A DNA stretch of 51,685 bases from Bacteroidales bacterium (GCA_016288055.1 JAEEXZ010000008.1:1-51685), one strand, 5' to 3'. Shown: positions 11,822 through 20,890, numbered from the stretch's first letter. The notes: a model not told the origin generated them from the letters alone. Made by a program: numbers and translations.

Positions 11822-11862
11822 ATCGGCTAAATCATATATTTCTTCGATTTCTTTTAGCCGAT
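11822..11862. promoter_or_regulatory. Perfect 10-bp inverted repeat between divergent GNAT and RAYT promoters
   Basis: ATCGGCTAAA (11822-11831) and TTTAGCCGAT (11853-11862) are exact inverted copies around 21 nt. The repeat lies between the GNAT -7 element and the RAYT promoter. It could be an operator, or a hairpin that terminates minus-strand transcripts, since T-rich sequence follows in that direction. Confidence 0.45.
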
Positions 11863-11863
11863 C

Positions 11864-11895
11864 CTTGCTTTCTGTCTTACAACAAGTTATGTTTG
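11864..11895 (+). promoter_or_regulatory. Promoter for RAYT copy 1
   Basis: CTTG (11864-11867), a 20-nt spacer and TATGTTTG (11888-11895) match the Bacteroidota consensus with one mismatch in the -33 element. The transposase ATG is 25 nt downstream. Confidence 0.55.
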
Positions 11896-11920
11896 GAATG
11901 CCGGAAGTTGGCTTTGAAAC

Positions 11921-12829
11921 ATGAAAAGAGACGAATACAAAGATCTGCCCAAAGGGTATTACCATCTTTCCACCGACGGAAAATGGAAAGGCATCATTTT
12001 CCATACACCAGAGCTCTATGCCTACGGCATGATTCTGATGGGATTGGTTACACTTCATTACGCCGTTGACATCTATGCCTTCACCTTAATGGAAAATCAT
12101 ATCCATATTGTACTGAGCGGGACGGGGTTCGATTGCAGGGAAGTTTTTCACTACTTGGTCAAAAGACTCAATGCCCGGCTCAGAAGAGAAGGCTACCCGG
12201 AACTCCCGGAGGGATATAGCTGTAAATTAGTGCCGATAGAGAGTCCCGAACAACTGGCGAATGATATCATTTACCTGGACCGGAATCCCTACGAAAAGCA
12301 GTACTGCGTTCCGACCGGATATCCCTGGGGAACCACGCTCATCCATCACAGCCGGATGACGTCCCTGTTCAAATGGACAAAGGCCAAAGATATGTCCAAG
12401 CGTGCACTGGAGGAGATAACCGGTTCCCGGACACCCGTTCCCGGACATTGGGAGTTCAATCCGGTTCTGGGACTCAATCCCGCCAGTTTTGTGCGCAACG
12501 CCAAATTCCAAGAACTATTTCCGAGCCCCAAATCCTACCTTTCCAAACTCACCAAGGACTATGAAGCCTGCGTCCATGTGGCCGAAAGGTTGGATGAAGA
12601 GATCGAGTTTTCTTCCGAGGAGACGAACGGCATCCTGAACGAACTCTTAAGGATTCATTTTTCCGGTCGTAAAGTTATACGCCTAAACAGCGCCGAAAAG
12701 GGGCGCCTGGCTGTCATGCTGGCTCAAAACTATCACCTCCCTACAGCCACTATCGGAAAACTGATCGGTTTACAGGAATATTTGGTGAAACAATTTCTGA
12801 ATTCCAAGGACTACGGAAAAGGCCGGTGA
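11921..12829 (+). CDS. REP-associated tyrosine transposase (RAYT), copy 1
   Basis: This 302-residue protein belongs to the Y1/HUH transposase superfamily (IS200-like, TnpA-REP group). The metal-binding HUH motif is H60-I-H62 in ENHIHIV, and the likely nucleophile is Tyr118 in the IIYLDRNP segment, matching the YxxxNP-type motif of RAYTs. The protein is longer than a minimal Y1 enzyme. A helix-turn-helix-like C terminus (ATIGKLIGLQEYLVKQFL) may read the repeat. The stop is 6 nt from a palindromic pair of family 1. RAYTs are normally single-copy, host-maintained enzymes that mobilise REP sequences and not themselves. Confidence 0.82.
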   Translation: MKRDEYKDLPKGYYHLSTDGKWKGIIFHTPELYAYGMILMGLVTLHYAVDIYAFTLMENHIHIVLSGTGFDCREVFHYLVKRLNARLRREGYPELPEGYSCKLVPIESPEQLANDIIYLDRNPYEKQYCVPTGYPWGTTLIHHSRMTSLFKWTKAKDMSKRALEEITGSRTPVPGHWEFNPVLGLNPASFVRNAKFQELFPSPKSYLSKLTKDYEACVHVAERLDEEIEFSSEETNGILNELLRIHFSGRKVIRLNSAEKGRLAVMLAQNYHLPTATIGKLIGLQEYLVKQFLNSKDYGKGR

Positions 12830-12835
12830 TGTTCC

Positions 12836-12935
12836 GTGTAAGCATCTACGCACTTTTGTGGGAAAAACGCGTAGGTGGTTGCAGCGGGATGTAAGCATCT
12901 ACGCACTTTTCTGGGAAAAACGCGTAGGTGGTTGC
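12836..12935. repeat. REP-like palindromic unit pair, right (family 1)
   Basis: Two 47-bp units (12836-12882 and 12889-12935) are separated by AGCGGG, in inverted orientation to the pair at 10246-10345. Each differs from the left units by one base. Read outward from the preceding gene, both pairs have the same polarity: stop codon, a few bases, then the unit. They may therefore double as transcription terminators between convergent genes. Confidence 0.85.
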
Positions 12936-12950
12936 AAGGTGTGACGGAAG

Positions 12951-14624
12951 TTACAGGGTCTGTCCGCCGATGAACTCGCGCATGATGGAGGTGGGAGGAA
13001 TGGCCGCAATCTCGGAGGGTTGCAGCGGGACCACGAAAGAAAGGAACTTCAACAGGCGCACGGCCTCTGCGTAGGCCGGGGAGGCCGGGGTGATGCGGCG
13101 CAGCAGCGGTTCGGCAAAGTAGCGCAGCATGGGGAGTTCGTACAGCAGGGCGCTGTTGAACTGCATGTCGGCGTTCTCCTGGAAGGGGAAGATGTATTTG
13201 CCCTCACCGCGGCGCACGGACGGCCAGCGCAGGATGGTGTCCTCGGGCGAGATGCCCCGCACGCGGTTGTCGCGGACCATACGGCGCAGCAGACGGTTGT
13301 CCGTGGTGGAGATGCAGCAGTTTTCGTCCAGTTTGAGGGATGTCAGGGCCGATGCATAGATGCGGTAAATGCGGCTCTGGTCCACCGAAGGAACCATGGC
13401 GGGATCCAGGGCGTGGATGCCTTCCATCACCAGGATGTCATTCTCTTCCAAACGCATGCGGTTCCCTTCGAAGAAGGGGCGTCCCTGCTTGAAGTCATAG
13501 CGGGGCAGTTCCACCTCCCCGCCCGAAAGGAGCGTATTCAGGTGCTTTCCCAGAAGATCCAGGTCCATGGCCTCCAGGGCTTCGAAATCATATTCTCCGA
13601 ATTCGTCCTTGGGCGTGCGTTCCCGGGGCACAAAATAGTTATCCAGCTCAATGACCTTCGGATTGAGGCCCAGCACCTTGAGCTGCTGGGAAACGCGCAG
13701 CGAAGACGACGTCTTGCCGCTGGAGGAGGGGCCTGCCAGGAAGACAATCTTCACCCGGTCCCGGGCGGCGTAGATTTTATCTGCCAGGGCGGCATATCCC
13801 CTTTCCTGATGGGCCTCGCAGAGGTTGATCAGTTCCACGGCCTTCCCGTCCAGCAGGCGCTTGTTCAGGGCTGCCACACTGACGATGCCCGTGGTTTTGC
13901 ACCAATAGCCATACTCCTTCAAGGTAGTGGTGAGCTTGATCTGCTTCTGGCGCGGGATGGTACGGGTAACGTCCTCGTCGGAAGGGTACTGCAAGCAGAA
14001 ACCGTGGTGGAAAGGCATGAGGTCGAAGACTTTCAGGTAACCGGTGGAAGGGACCAGCGGCCCATAGAAATTGTCTGCCACGCCGTCCAGATAATACACC
14101 GTGCAGAAATAACTGCCTACGGAGCGTTGCAAACCGGCTTTCAGCTTCTGGTTCTGGGCCTCGAAGATGGCCTCCGCCTTGGAGGAGAGAATGGTTTCAT
14201 GGGTGAAGGGCAGATCCGCGGCCACCAGGCGGCGCATTTCTTCCCGCATGCGCATGATGTTTTCATCGGCCACCTTTTCCGCGCGGAACTTGCAGTACAG
14301 GCCGCTGGGAAGGCTGTGGTTGATCTTAAAGACTTTCTCCGGGAAGAGGGCGCGGGCGGCCCGCTGGGCGAGGAAGCTGAGCGAGCGCAGGTAGGTGCGG
14401 CGCCCTTCGGGATGATTATAGCCGATGAATTCCACCCGGTGAGGGTAGAAAACAGGGAAATCGAGGGATTGCAGCTGGTGGTCCACCAGGGCGGCAAGAA
14501 CCGGGTATTCTTTGCCGGTAAGGCTATCTGTTACGGTCTTCGGGGCAATGGCGGAAAGCGGCTTGCCCGGCCGCAGACGGTACTCCTTTCCGTCGTTTAC
14601 ACAGGATATGGTAATGTTTTCCAT
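12951..14624 (-). CDS. TGS-domain nucleoside kinase (uridine kinase/phosphoribulokinase family)
   Basis: This 557-residue protein joins a TGS/threonyl-tRNA-synthetase-like N-terminal half (residues 1 to about 220) to a C-terminal P-loop kinase of the uridine kinase/PRK family. The P-loop GPSSSGKTS is at 298-306. Downstream FVPRERTPKDEFGEYDFE and ILVMEGIHAL are the family Walker B and substrate segments. This architecture is common in Bacteroidota and Firmicutes and is annotated as nucleoside kinase; the substrate is probably uridine or cytidine. A promoter of the form CTTG-N20-TAACATTG (14675-14644) precedes it, divergent from lysS. Confidence 0.85.
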   Translation of the reverse strand: MENITISCVNDGKEYRLRPGKPLSAIAPKTVTDSLTGKEYPVLAALVDHQLQSLDFPVFYPHRVEFIGYNHPEGRRTYLRSLSFLAQRAARALFPEKVFKINHSLPSGLYCKFRAEKVADENIMRMREEMRRLVAADLPFTHETILSSKAEAIFEAQNQKLKAGLQRSVGSYFCTVYYLDGVADNFYGPLVPSTGYLKVFDLMPFHHGFCLQYPSDEDVTRTIPRQKQIKLTTTLKEYGYWCKTTGIVSVAALNKRLLDGKAVELINLCEAHQERGYAALADKIYAARDRVKIVFLAGPSSSGKTSSSLRVSQQLKVLGLNPKVIELDNYFVPRERTPKDEFGEYDFEALEAMDLDLLGKHLNTLLSGGEVELPRYDFKQGRPFFEGNRMRLEENDILVMEGIHALDPAMVPSVDQSRIYRIYASALTSLKLDENCCISTTDNRLLRRMVRDNRVRGISPEDTILRWPSVRRGEGKYIFPFQENADMQFNSALLYELPMLRYFAEPLLRRITPASPAYAEAVRLLKFLSFVVPLQPSEIAAIPPTSIMREFIGGQTL

Positions 14625-14643
14625 AGATTCAACTAATTCAGCA

Positions 14644-14675
14644 CAATGTTACTGATTTTTTGCCTTAATAGCAAG
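14644..14675 (-). promoter_or_regulatory. Promoter for the TGS nucleoside kinase
   Basis: CTTG (14675-14672), 20 nt and TAACATTG (14651-14644) on the minus strand resemble the Bacteroidota consensus with one mismatch in each box. It overlaps the divergent lysS promoter. Confidence 0.45.
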
Positions 14676-14690
14676 TTTTTCGTACCTTTG
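14659..14690 (+). promoter_or_regulatory. Promoter for lysS
   Basis: TTTG (14659-14662), exactly 20 nt and TACCTTTG (14683-14690) match the Bacteroidota promoter consensus fully. The ATG follows 27 nt downstream. Confidence 0.8.
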
Positions 14691-14717
14691 TGGTTCTGTT
14701 AGAAATTTCGATTTTAT

Positions 14718-16232
14718 ATGGCATATTACGAGTTAAACGAGCAGGAGCTCGGACGTAGAGAATCCCTTGGCAAGCTGCGCGAACTGGGTATCAACCCCTA
14801 CCCCGCACCGCTGTATCCGGTCAACGCCACCACCGTGGAAATCGCTGCCGGCTACAAGCCCGAGGAGAACAATTTCCAGGACGTGTGCATCGCCGGCCGC
14901 ATCATGAGCCGCCGCATCATGGGTGCCGCCTCCTTCATGGAACTGCAGGACAGCGAAGGCCGCATCCAGGTGTATGTAAAACGCGACGAGATTTGCCCCG
15001 GAGAGGACAAGACCCTCTATAACACCGTGTTCAAGAAACTGCTGGACATCGGCGACATCGTGGGTATCAAGGGTTTCGCCTTCTTCACCCAGACGGGCCA
15101 GCTCTCCGTCCACGCCAAGGAACTCACCGTCCTTTCCAAGTCCCTGCGCGTGCTCCCCATCGTCAAGACCGACGCCGACGGCACAGTACACGACAGCTTC
15201 GAGGATCCGGAGCTGCGTTACCGTCAGCGCTATGTGGACCTGGTGGTGAACCCGCAGGTGAAGGAGACCTTCATCAAGCGCGCCCTCATCATCAACACCA
15301 TGCGCCAGTGCTTCAACGAGGCCGGCTGCCTGGAGGTGGAAACGCCCATCCTGCAGCCTATCCCGGGCGGCGCCACGGCCCGTCCGTTCATCACCCACCA
15401 CAATGCCCTGGACGTGGACATGTACATGCGTATCGCCAATGAGCTGTACCTCAAGCGCCTCATCGTGGGCGGCTTCGCCGGCGTGTACGAGTTCGCCAAG
15501 AACTTCCGCAACGAAGGCATGGACAAGACCCACAACCCGGAGTTTACCTGCGTGGAGATGTACATCGCCTACAAGGATTACCTGTGGATGATGGAATTCA
15601 CGGAGAAGATGCTCCAGAAGGTGGCCGAGGCTACCGGCGGCGTGAAGAAAGTCATCGGCGGCAATGAAATCTCCTTCGAGGGACCGTTCCGCCGCCTGCC
15701 CATCCTGGACGCCATCAAGGAATACGCCGGCGTGGATGTGAAGGGCATGGGAGAGGATGAACTCCGTGCCACCTGCAAGAAGCTGAACGTGGAGGTCTCC
15801 CCCGAAATGGGCGTCGGCAAACTCATCGACGCCATCGTGGGCGAGTATGTGGAGAAGAACCTGGTGCAGCCCACCTTCCTCATCGACTACCCTGTGGAGA
15901 TGTCCCCGCTCACCAAGCGCTGCCGCTACGACGACACCCTCACCGAGCGTTTCGAACTCTTCGTGAACGGCAAGGAACTGGCCAACGCCTACTCCGAGCT
16001 CAACGACCCCGTGGACCAGCTGGAGCGCTTCGAGGAGCAGGCCGCCCTCAAGAGCAAGGGAGACGACGAAGCCATGTACATTGACTACGACTTCGTCCGC
16101 GCCCTGGAATACGGCATGCCCCCGACCTCCGGTATCGGTATCGGCATCGACCGACTCACCATGTTCATGACGGGACAGGAGACCATCCAGGATGTGTTGT
16201 TCTTCCCCACCATGAGACCGGAAAAATTCTAA
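14718..16232 (+). CDS. lysS: Lysine--tRNA ligase, class II
   Basis: This 504-residue enzyme charges tRNA-Lys. An N-terminal OB-fold anticodon domain (about 50-150) precedes the class II core: motif 2 is in [19 protein letters not shown] and motif 3 is [15 protein letters not shown] near the C terminus. It ends with [10 protein letters not shown], typical of LysS, and lacks the longer C-terminal extension seen in some Bacteroides homologues. The stop and the ATG of the downstream methyltransferase share one base (TAATG), so translation is coupled. Confidence 0.95.
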   Translation: MAYYELNEQELGRRESLGKLRELGINPYPAPLYPVNATTVEIAAGYKPEENNFQDVCIAGRIMSRRIMGAASFMELQDSEGRIQVYVKRDEICPGEDKTLYNTVFKKLLDIGDIVGIKGFAFFTQTGQLSVHAKELTVLSKSLRVLPIVKTDADGTVHDSFEDPELRYRQRYVDLVVNPQVKETFIKRALIINTMRQCFNEAGCLEVETPILQPIPGGATARPFITHHNALDVDMYMRIANELYLKRLIVGGFAGVYEFAKNFRNEGMDKTHNPEFTCVEMYIAYKDYLWMMEFTEKMLQKVAEATGGVKKVIGGNEISFEGPFRRLPILDAIKEYAGVDVKGMGEDELRATCKKLNVEVSPEMGVGKLIDAIVGEYVEKNLVQPTFLIDYPVEMSPLTKRCRYDDTLTERFELFVNGKELANAYSELNDPVDQLERFEEQAALKSKGDDEAMYIDYDFVRALEYGMPPTSGIGIGIDRLTMFMTGQETIQDVLFFPTMRPEKF

Positions 16233-17011
16233 TGCGAATCGAACAAATCACATCGGCCCAGAACCCGAAGATCAAGAATCTGCTCCTGCTGCAGGAAAAA
16301 TCCAAAGCGCGGCGGGAGCAGGGTCTTTTTGTGGTGGAAGGCCGGCGTGAGCTCGAGCACTGCCTGGAAGGCGGCTACACGGTCCGTACGCTCTTCGTAT
16401 GCCCGGAGATTTGCCCCGCCCTGCCGGAGGTCGAGGCACACATCATCGAGGTCCCCCTGGACCTTTACAGAAAAGTCGCCTACCGGGAAAGCACGGAGGG
16501 CATTATCGCCGAGGTGGCCTATAAGTCACTGACGCTCGAAGACTTGAACCTTCCGGAGAATCCCCTCATCGTAGTGCTGGAGAGCGTGGAGAAACCCGGT
16601 AACCTGGGTGCCGTACTTCGCAGTGCCGATGCCGCCGGAGCCGACGCAGTCCTCATCGGGGACCCGCTCACGGACCTGTACAATCCCAATCTTATCCGGG
16701 CCTCCATCGGCGCGGTCTTCACCGTTCCCGTGGTAGCGGCGGAATCGGCCCGGATCATTGAATTCCTGAAGGCGCACAATATCCAGATCCTGACGGCGCA
16801 GCTGCAGGATTCCTCTTTCTATTACGACTTGGACATGCGACGCGGAACGGCCATCGTGATGGGCACGGAATCTACCGGCCTCACCGACATCTGGCGCAAG
16901 GCTGCCGACGCCCATATCCGCATCCCCATGCTGGGACGGCTGGACAGCCTCAACGTTTCCGTCTCGGCTGCCATCCTCCTCTTCGAAGCCGTCCGTCAGC
17001 GGCAAAACTGA
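16232..17011 (+). CDS. SpoU/TrmH-family RNA 2'-O-ribose methyltransferase
   Basis: This 259-residue protein has the substrate-binding N-terminal domain of RNA methyltransferases (SAQNPKIKNLLLL ... FVVEGRRE) and the three SPOUT knot motifs: ESVEKPGNLGAVLRSAD, IVMGTESTGL and IPMLGRLDSLNVSVSAAI. It should methylate a ribose 2'-OH in 23S rRNA or tRNA with S-adenosylmethionine; the target position is not readable. It overlaps lysS by one base and ends 3 nt from the convergent ssb stop. Confidence 0.9.
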   Translation: MRIEQITSAQNPKIKNLLLLQEKSKARREQGLFVVEGRRELEHCLEGGYTVRTLFVCPEICPALPEVEAHIIEVPLDLYRKVAYRESTEGIIAEVAYKSLTLEDLNLPENPLIVVLESVEKPGNLGAVLRSADAAGADAVLIGDPLTDLYNPNLIRASIGAVFTVPVVAAESARIIEFLKAHNIQILTAQLQDSSFYYDLDMRRGTAIVMGTESTGLTDIWRKAADAHIRIPMLGRLDSLNVSVSAAILLFEAVRQRQN

Positions 17012-17014
17012 TTT

Positions 17015-17509
17015 TTAGAACGGAAGGTCGTCCGTAGGCTCAGCCGCAGGTGCGGCCGGAGCCGGCGCAGGTGCCGGCGCAGGTGCCGGAGCCGGGGCGT
17101 GGACAGGGGCCGATACCGGAGCGGGCGCAGGTGCGGATGCGGGCGCATTCTCTCCATCCTGGCGTTTACCCAGCAGCTGGATAGTATCTGCTACGACCTC
17201 GGTGGTGTAGCGGGTGTTGCCGGACTGATCCGTCCACTGGCGGGTGCGCAATCTGCCTTCGATGTAAATCTGGGAGCCCTTGTGGACGTACTTTTCCACC
17301 ACATCGGCATTGTTGCGCCAAAGCGTGACGCTGTGCCATTCGGTGTTCTCGCGGAGCTCTCCGTTGCGGTCGCGGAAACGCTCGGTAGTAGCCAGGCGCA
17401 GGGAAGCGACCTTTGCGTTGGCGCCGGGGTTCTGGGGATTGGATTCAAGGTAACGGACTTCGGGATCGTTTCCAACGTTACCGATCAGCATGACTTTGTT
17501 AAGAGACAT
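17015..17509 (-). CDS. ssb: Single-stranded DNA-binding protein with Pro-Ala linker
   Basis: This 164-residue protein has an OB-fold of about 110 residues (MLIGNVGNDPEVRYLES, WHSVTLWRN, YIEGRLRTRQW) and ends with DDLPF, the acidic tip that recruits repair and replication partners. The linker between them is almost pure Pro-Ala (about residues 120-156), unlike the Gly/Gln-rich linkers of many SSBs. It lies 11 nt below aroE on the same strand. Confidence 0.93.
   Translation of the reverse strand: MSLNKVMLIGNVGNDPEVRYLESNPQNPGANAKVASLRLATTERFRDRNGELRENTEWHSVTLWRNNADVVEKYVHKGSQIYIEGRLRTRQWTDQSGNTRYTTEVVADTIQLLGKRQDGENAPASAPAPAPVSAPVHAPAPAPAPAPAPAPAAPAAEPTDDLPF
17045..17140. repeat. Pro-Ala-coding low-complexity repeat in ssb
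   Basis: Short units such as GCCGGCGCAGGT recur several times and encode alternating Ala-Pro. The tract is prone to length change by slippage and falls entirely in the SSB linker. Confidence 0.7.
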
Positions 17510-17520
17510 AGTACAGAGTA

Positions 17521-18237
17521 TTAAATCAAGACTTTTGACATTTTTTCAAGCGAGGGTTCCTCTCCCGTGAACAGGCTGTAGCCGGCAAAGGCCTGGCCCA
17601 GCATCCATCGGCGGCCGCTCACGTACTGCCGGCAGGGAGTATCGGCCAGGCGGGGTATGCGGTATTCGGCCTCCAGGAGCACCGCTCCTGCAAACGGCAG
17701 GCCGGAAGGGACCGGAGCCCGCCCCGGAAGGGTATAGATGACGACATCCGGACAAAGGGCCGATGCCTCCCCCAGCGTCACGGCGGGATACCCCAGCGCA
17801 GCGGCTTTTTCCGGCGAGCGGCCGGTTACCGTAACCCTGCATCCGAGCAGCTGCGCCGCATACGCCGCCGCACGCGCCGCTCCGCCCGATCCCACCACCA
17901 GCGCATCTTCAAAGGACAGTCCGGTTTCACGAAGGGCCATCAGGACACCGTCCACATCCGTATTGTATCCCGCGAAGCCTCCGTCGCGGCGGACCACCAG
18001 GTTCACGGCGCCGGTGGCTCTTGCCTGGGGCGAGAGAATATCCACCCGCGCAAAGGCGTCCTGCTTAAAGGGGGCTGTGACGTTGATGCCGTCGTAACCT
18101 TTCACAAAGGCATCCCAGGCATCGTCGAAGCGCTCGAAGTCCAGCAGGTCATAGGAGTGGCGGCCGTCGTAGGCGGCGGCAAAAAGGCGCGGACTCAGGG
18201 AGCCGGCAACAGGATGACCGATCAGCGCGAACTTCAT
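17521..18237 (-). CDS. aroE: Shikimate dehydrogenase
   Basis: This 238-residue enzyme reduces 3-dehydroshikimate with NADPH. Seen are the shikimate-binding SLSP (13-16), NVTAPFK with the catalytic lysine (52-58), the conserved GYNTDVDG (about 90-97) and the NADP loop GSGGAARA. It is slightly shorter than E. coli AroE (272 residues), with the shortening in the C-terminal half. The ATG overlaps the upstream flippase stop by 4 nt (ATGA). Confidence 0.93.
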   Translation of the reverse strand: MKFALIGHPVAGSLSPRLFAAAYDGRHSYDLLDFERFDDAWDAFVKGYDGINVTAPFKQDAFARVDILSPQARATGAVNLVVRRDGGFAGYNTDVDGVLMALRETGLSFEDALVVGSGGAARAAAYAAQLLGCRVTVTGRSPEKAAALGYPAVTLGEASALCPDVVIYTLPGRAPVPSGLPFAGAVLLEAEYRIPRLADTPCRQYVSGRRWMLGQAFAGYSLFTGEEPSLEKMSKVLI

Positions 18238-19244
18238 TTGCTGCGACGGATAAAACTTTCGTGGATATAGGAGGCCAGACCGCAGACGGCCTGGGTAAGG
18301 ACCTGTGACTCATGGTTCAGGGTGGCATATACCATGCCCGTTCCCATGGGCATCTTCCAAATGCTGTGCAAGGCGCCGGCCACCACGCCGTGATAGGCGC
18401 CGAAGCCGCCGGGAACCGGAACCACGGAACTGATGCTGCCGGCAATCATCAGGAAGAAGGCATCCGTCAGCGTAAGGTGCGCGAAAGCCTCGATGTCCTG
18501 CAGCGCCCACACGATGCTGGCACTCATGATCCAGTAAAGAACCCAGATAAGAGCCGTATAGAGGAAGAACAGCCACGCATGCCGCATCTGCCGGAAGGAA
18601 AGGAGACCATGGCCGATTCCGGAGAGGAATCCCCATATCCGTCCCCAGACACCACCCTTCTCCCGCAGTTTCCACGACAGGAGGATGGCGGCAAGGCCGG
18701 CACCGGCAAGGCCGCCCAACGTCCACCAAAGGCCCGTTCCCATACCCACGCCCGCAAGGGCCTCCTGCAAGTAGGGTCCGAAATCGGCCCATTTGACCAG
18801 GAGCAGGACGGCGGCCATACCCAGCGTGACCAGGGCATCCCACACGCGTTCGATGAGCAGCGTGCCCAGCGCCTTGTCGAAGGTCAGGAGGCGTTTCCCG
18901 TCCGGGCCGATGGCCGAATGCTTCACCACATAGCCCAGCTTGACCACTTCTCCGGCACGGGGCAGCACCAGGTTCACGGCCATGCAGATGTTATAGGCGT
19001 TGAAAGTGGTGACGGCCGACGTGGACGGGTCGAAGGGTTCCAGCAGCATTTTCCAGCGGAGACCCCTGACATAGAAGACGACGGCACCCAGCAGCATGGA
19101 CAGCACAACGAAGGACCATCGGCAGGCCTGCATGGCGGCTCCGAACTGCTTCCAGTCCACTGCACGCAGGCAAAACCAGATGAGGATGCCGGCCACTACA
19201 GTCCAGAAGGCATAGCCCAGGATATTCTTCGTTTTCTTGTCCAT
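18234..19244 (-). CDS. Lysylphosphatidylglycerol-synthase-like flippase family membrane protein
   Basis: The start at 19244 (MDKKTKNILGYAF) gives 336 residues with seven to nine membrane segments. The LRGLRW-type motif (YVRGLRWKMLLEP) and the NLVLPRAGEVVKLGYV segment are typical of the UPF0104/flippase-like membrane domain, which also occurs in MprF. No catalytic LPG-synthase domain is attached, so a lipid translocation role is more likely than lysine transfer. A perfect -7 element TACCTTTG (19259-19252) is 7 nt from the ATG. It heads an operon with aroE and ssb. Confidence 0.8.
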   Translation of the reverse strand: MDKKTKNILGYAFWTVVAGILIWFCLRAVDWKQFGAAMQACRWSFVVLSMLLGAVVFYVRGLRWKMLLEPFDPSTSAVTTFNAYNICMAVNLVLPRAGEVVKLGYVVKHSAIGPDGKRLLTFDKALGTLLIERVWDALVTLGMAAVLLLVKWADFGPYLQEALAGVGMGTGLWWTLGGLAGAGLAAILLSWKLREKGGVWGRIWGFLSGIGHGLLSFRQMRHAWLFFLYTALIWVLYWIMSASIVWALQDIEAFAHLTLTDAFFLMIAGSISSVVPVPGGFGAYHGVVAGALHSIWKMPMGTGMVYATLNHESQVLTQAVCGLASYIHESFIRRSK

Positions 19245-19251
19245 AGCTTTA

Positions 19252-19259
19252 CAAAGGTA
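19252..19259 (-). promoter_or_regulatory. -7 element of the flippase-aroE-ssb operon
   Basis: TACCTTTG on the minus strand lies 7 nt before the ATG, which suggests a leaderless message. No consensus -33 was found at the right distance. Confidence 0.5.
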
Positions 19260-19282
19260 ATGGAAAATCCGTAAATAATGGG

Positions 19283-19290
19283 TATCTTTG
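19283..19290 (+). promoter_or_regulatory. -7 element of the PfkB kinase operon
   Basis: TATCTTTG, a perfect -7 element, lies 25 nt upstream of the kinase ATG. The -33 position is poor (AATG-like). Confidence 0.5.
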
Positions 19291-19315
19291 CCCGACAAAA
19301 AACTAACGGATCACT

Positions 19316-20317
19316 ATGAAATCCATCCTTGGCATCGGCAACGCCCTTACCGACATCCTGGCCGTTCTCCCGGATGACACGCTCCTCAGAAAGTTCCATC
19401 TTCCGCTGGGCAGCATGCAGCACGTGGACATGGAAACCGGAGACCGTATCTGGGAAGACCTCAAGCAGTACGGCGTCAAGTATGTTCCGGGCGGCAGCGC
19501 AGCCAATACCATCACCTGCACCGCCATTTTCGGCATGACGTCGGGCTTCCTCGGCAAAATCGGCAACGACGACCTGGGCAACCTCTTCAAGAGCACCATG
19601 GAGCAGTTCGGCGTGAAGGCCCAGATGCTCTACGGACAGAAGTCATCGGGCCGATGCATGGTCTTCATCACCGGAGCCAACGCCGAGCGCACCTTCGCCG
19701 ACTATATGGGCGCCACGCTGGAACTGAGCCCGGAGGACCTCACCCCGGACCAGTTCGAAGGCTACGACTACTTCCACATCGAAGGATATCTGGTACAAAA
19801 CCAGGAGCTCATCCTTAAGGCCGCCCGTCTGGCCAGACAGGCCGGATGCATCATCTCCATCGACATGGCATCCTACAACGTGGTGGAATCCAACGACGCC
19901 TTCTTCCACAACCTGGTGGAAAACTACGTGGACATTGTCTTCGCCAACGAGACGGAGGCCAAGGCCTTCACCAAGATGGAGCCGCAGGAGGCCATCGTAG
20001 AACTGTCCAAGTATTGCAAGATTGCAGTCGTGAAAGTCGGAAAGGCCGGCTCCATGGTCCGTTCCGGCGACGAATACCACTTCATCGAGCCCTGGCCCGC
20101 AACGCCCATCGACGCCACCGGCGCCGGAGACACTTACGCCGCCGGCTTCCTCTACGCTCACTCCCTGGGCATGCCGCTGCGCGTTTGCGGCGAGGTAGGT
20201 TCCATCATTGCCGCCAAAGTAGTGGAAGTAATCGGCACCAAGATTGACATTCCCCGCTGGCGCATGGCCAAGGAAGAAATCAAAGCGCTCATCGCAGCCA
20301 ACCAGCAGGCCAAATGA
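19316..20317 (+). CDS. PfkB-family carbohydrate (adenosine-type) kinase
   Basis: This 333-residue kinase has the PfkB N-terminal glycine motif (GGSAANT near residue 62) and the C-terminal signature DATGAGDTYAAGF with the catalytic Asp. The overall pattern (GNALTDILA at the start, HIEGYLVQ in the middle) matches Bacteroidota kinases annotated as adenosine or ribokinase-like; adenosine is the best guess. The stop overlaps the next ATG by 4 nt. Confidence 0.88.
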   Translation: MKSILGIGNALTDILAVLPDDTLLRKFHLPLGSMQHVDMETGDRIWEDLKQYGVKYVPGGSAANTITCTAIFGMTSGFLGKIGNDDLGNLFKSTMEQFGVKAQMLYGQKSSGRCMVFITGANAERTFADYMGATLELSPEDLTPDQFEGYDYFHIEGYLVQNQELILKAARLARQAGCIISIDMASYNVVESNDAFFHNLVENYVDIVFANETEAKAFTKMEPQEAIVELSKYCKIAVVKVGKAGSMVRSGDEYHFIEPWPATPIDATGAGDTYAAGFLYAHSLGMPLRVCGEVGSIIAAKVVEVIGTKIDIPRWRMAKEEIKALIAANQQAK

Positions 20318-20787
20318 AGAAATTCCTGATCATATTCCTGATATCCATGGTGCCGCTCATCGAACTGCGCGGCGCTATTCCCGTAGCCGTGGGCATGGGA
20401 CTTCCCATCATTCCTGCCATCCTGGTCTCGGTGGTGGGGAACATGATTCCCGTTCCCCTGATTTTCCTGTTCGCCCGCCGCTTCCTGGAGTGGGGCAAGG
20501 ACAAGCGCCTGATCGGCGGTATCTGCCGCTGGTGTCTGGATAAGGGAGAGAAAGGCGGCCGCCAGCTGGAGGCCAAAGCCGGGAAGGGCCTTTACTGGGC
20601 CCTGCTGCTGTTCGTCGGCATTCCCGTTCCCGGCACCGGAGCCTGGACCGGCACCCTCGCCGCCAGCATCCTCAACATGGACTTCCGCAAGAGCGTCCTC
20701 TACGTCCTCCTCGGCATCCTTCTTGCCGGCGCCATCATGATCGTCCTCTCCCTCGGCGTCTTCGGCGCCATCTCCCTGGTGAAGTAG
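20314..20787 (+). CDS. Small multidrug export family protein (COG2426)
   Basis: This 157-residue protein has about four membrane helices. It carries the family sequence MVPLIELRGAIPVAVG at the N terminus and VGIPVPGTGAWTGTLAA in the second half, a pair of proline/glycine hairpins typical of Sm_multidrug_ex. True transport activity of this family is poorly defined. It is translationally coupled to the PfkB kinase. The 3' side is the boundary of the RAYT2 repeat cluster. Confidence 0.85.
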   Translation: MKKFLIIFLISMVPLIELRGAIPVAVGMGLPIIPAILVSVVGNMIPVPLIFLFARRFLEWGKDKRLIGGICRWCLDKGEKGGRQLEAKAGKGLYWALLLFVGIPVPGTGAWTGTLAASILNMDFRKSVLYVLLGILLAGAIMIVLSLGVFGAISLVK

Positions 20788-20795
20788 CACCCGGG

Positions 20796-20861
20796 CTCCG
20801 TCATGCCCGGCCGCTTGCTCCGTCATGCCCGTCCCCGACCGGGCATCTTCCATCGGCCCGC
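20796..20861. repeat. Outer inverted repeat of the RAYT2 module, left
   Basis: Two partial copies of a GC-rich palindrome lie here. 20820-20861 reads, on the minus strand, GCGGGCCGAT, a short A/G stretch, then GATGCCCGG...CGGGCATGAC. A truncated copy precedes it at 20796-20817. The same sequence occurs in inverted orientation at 22145-22186 on the other side of the transposase, with roughly 80% identity by eye. Confidence 0.7.
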
Positions 20862-20890
20862 CCCTTCCCCTCTCGATAGGCCGTGCGCCG

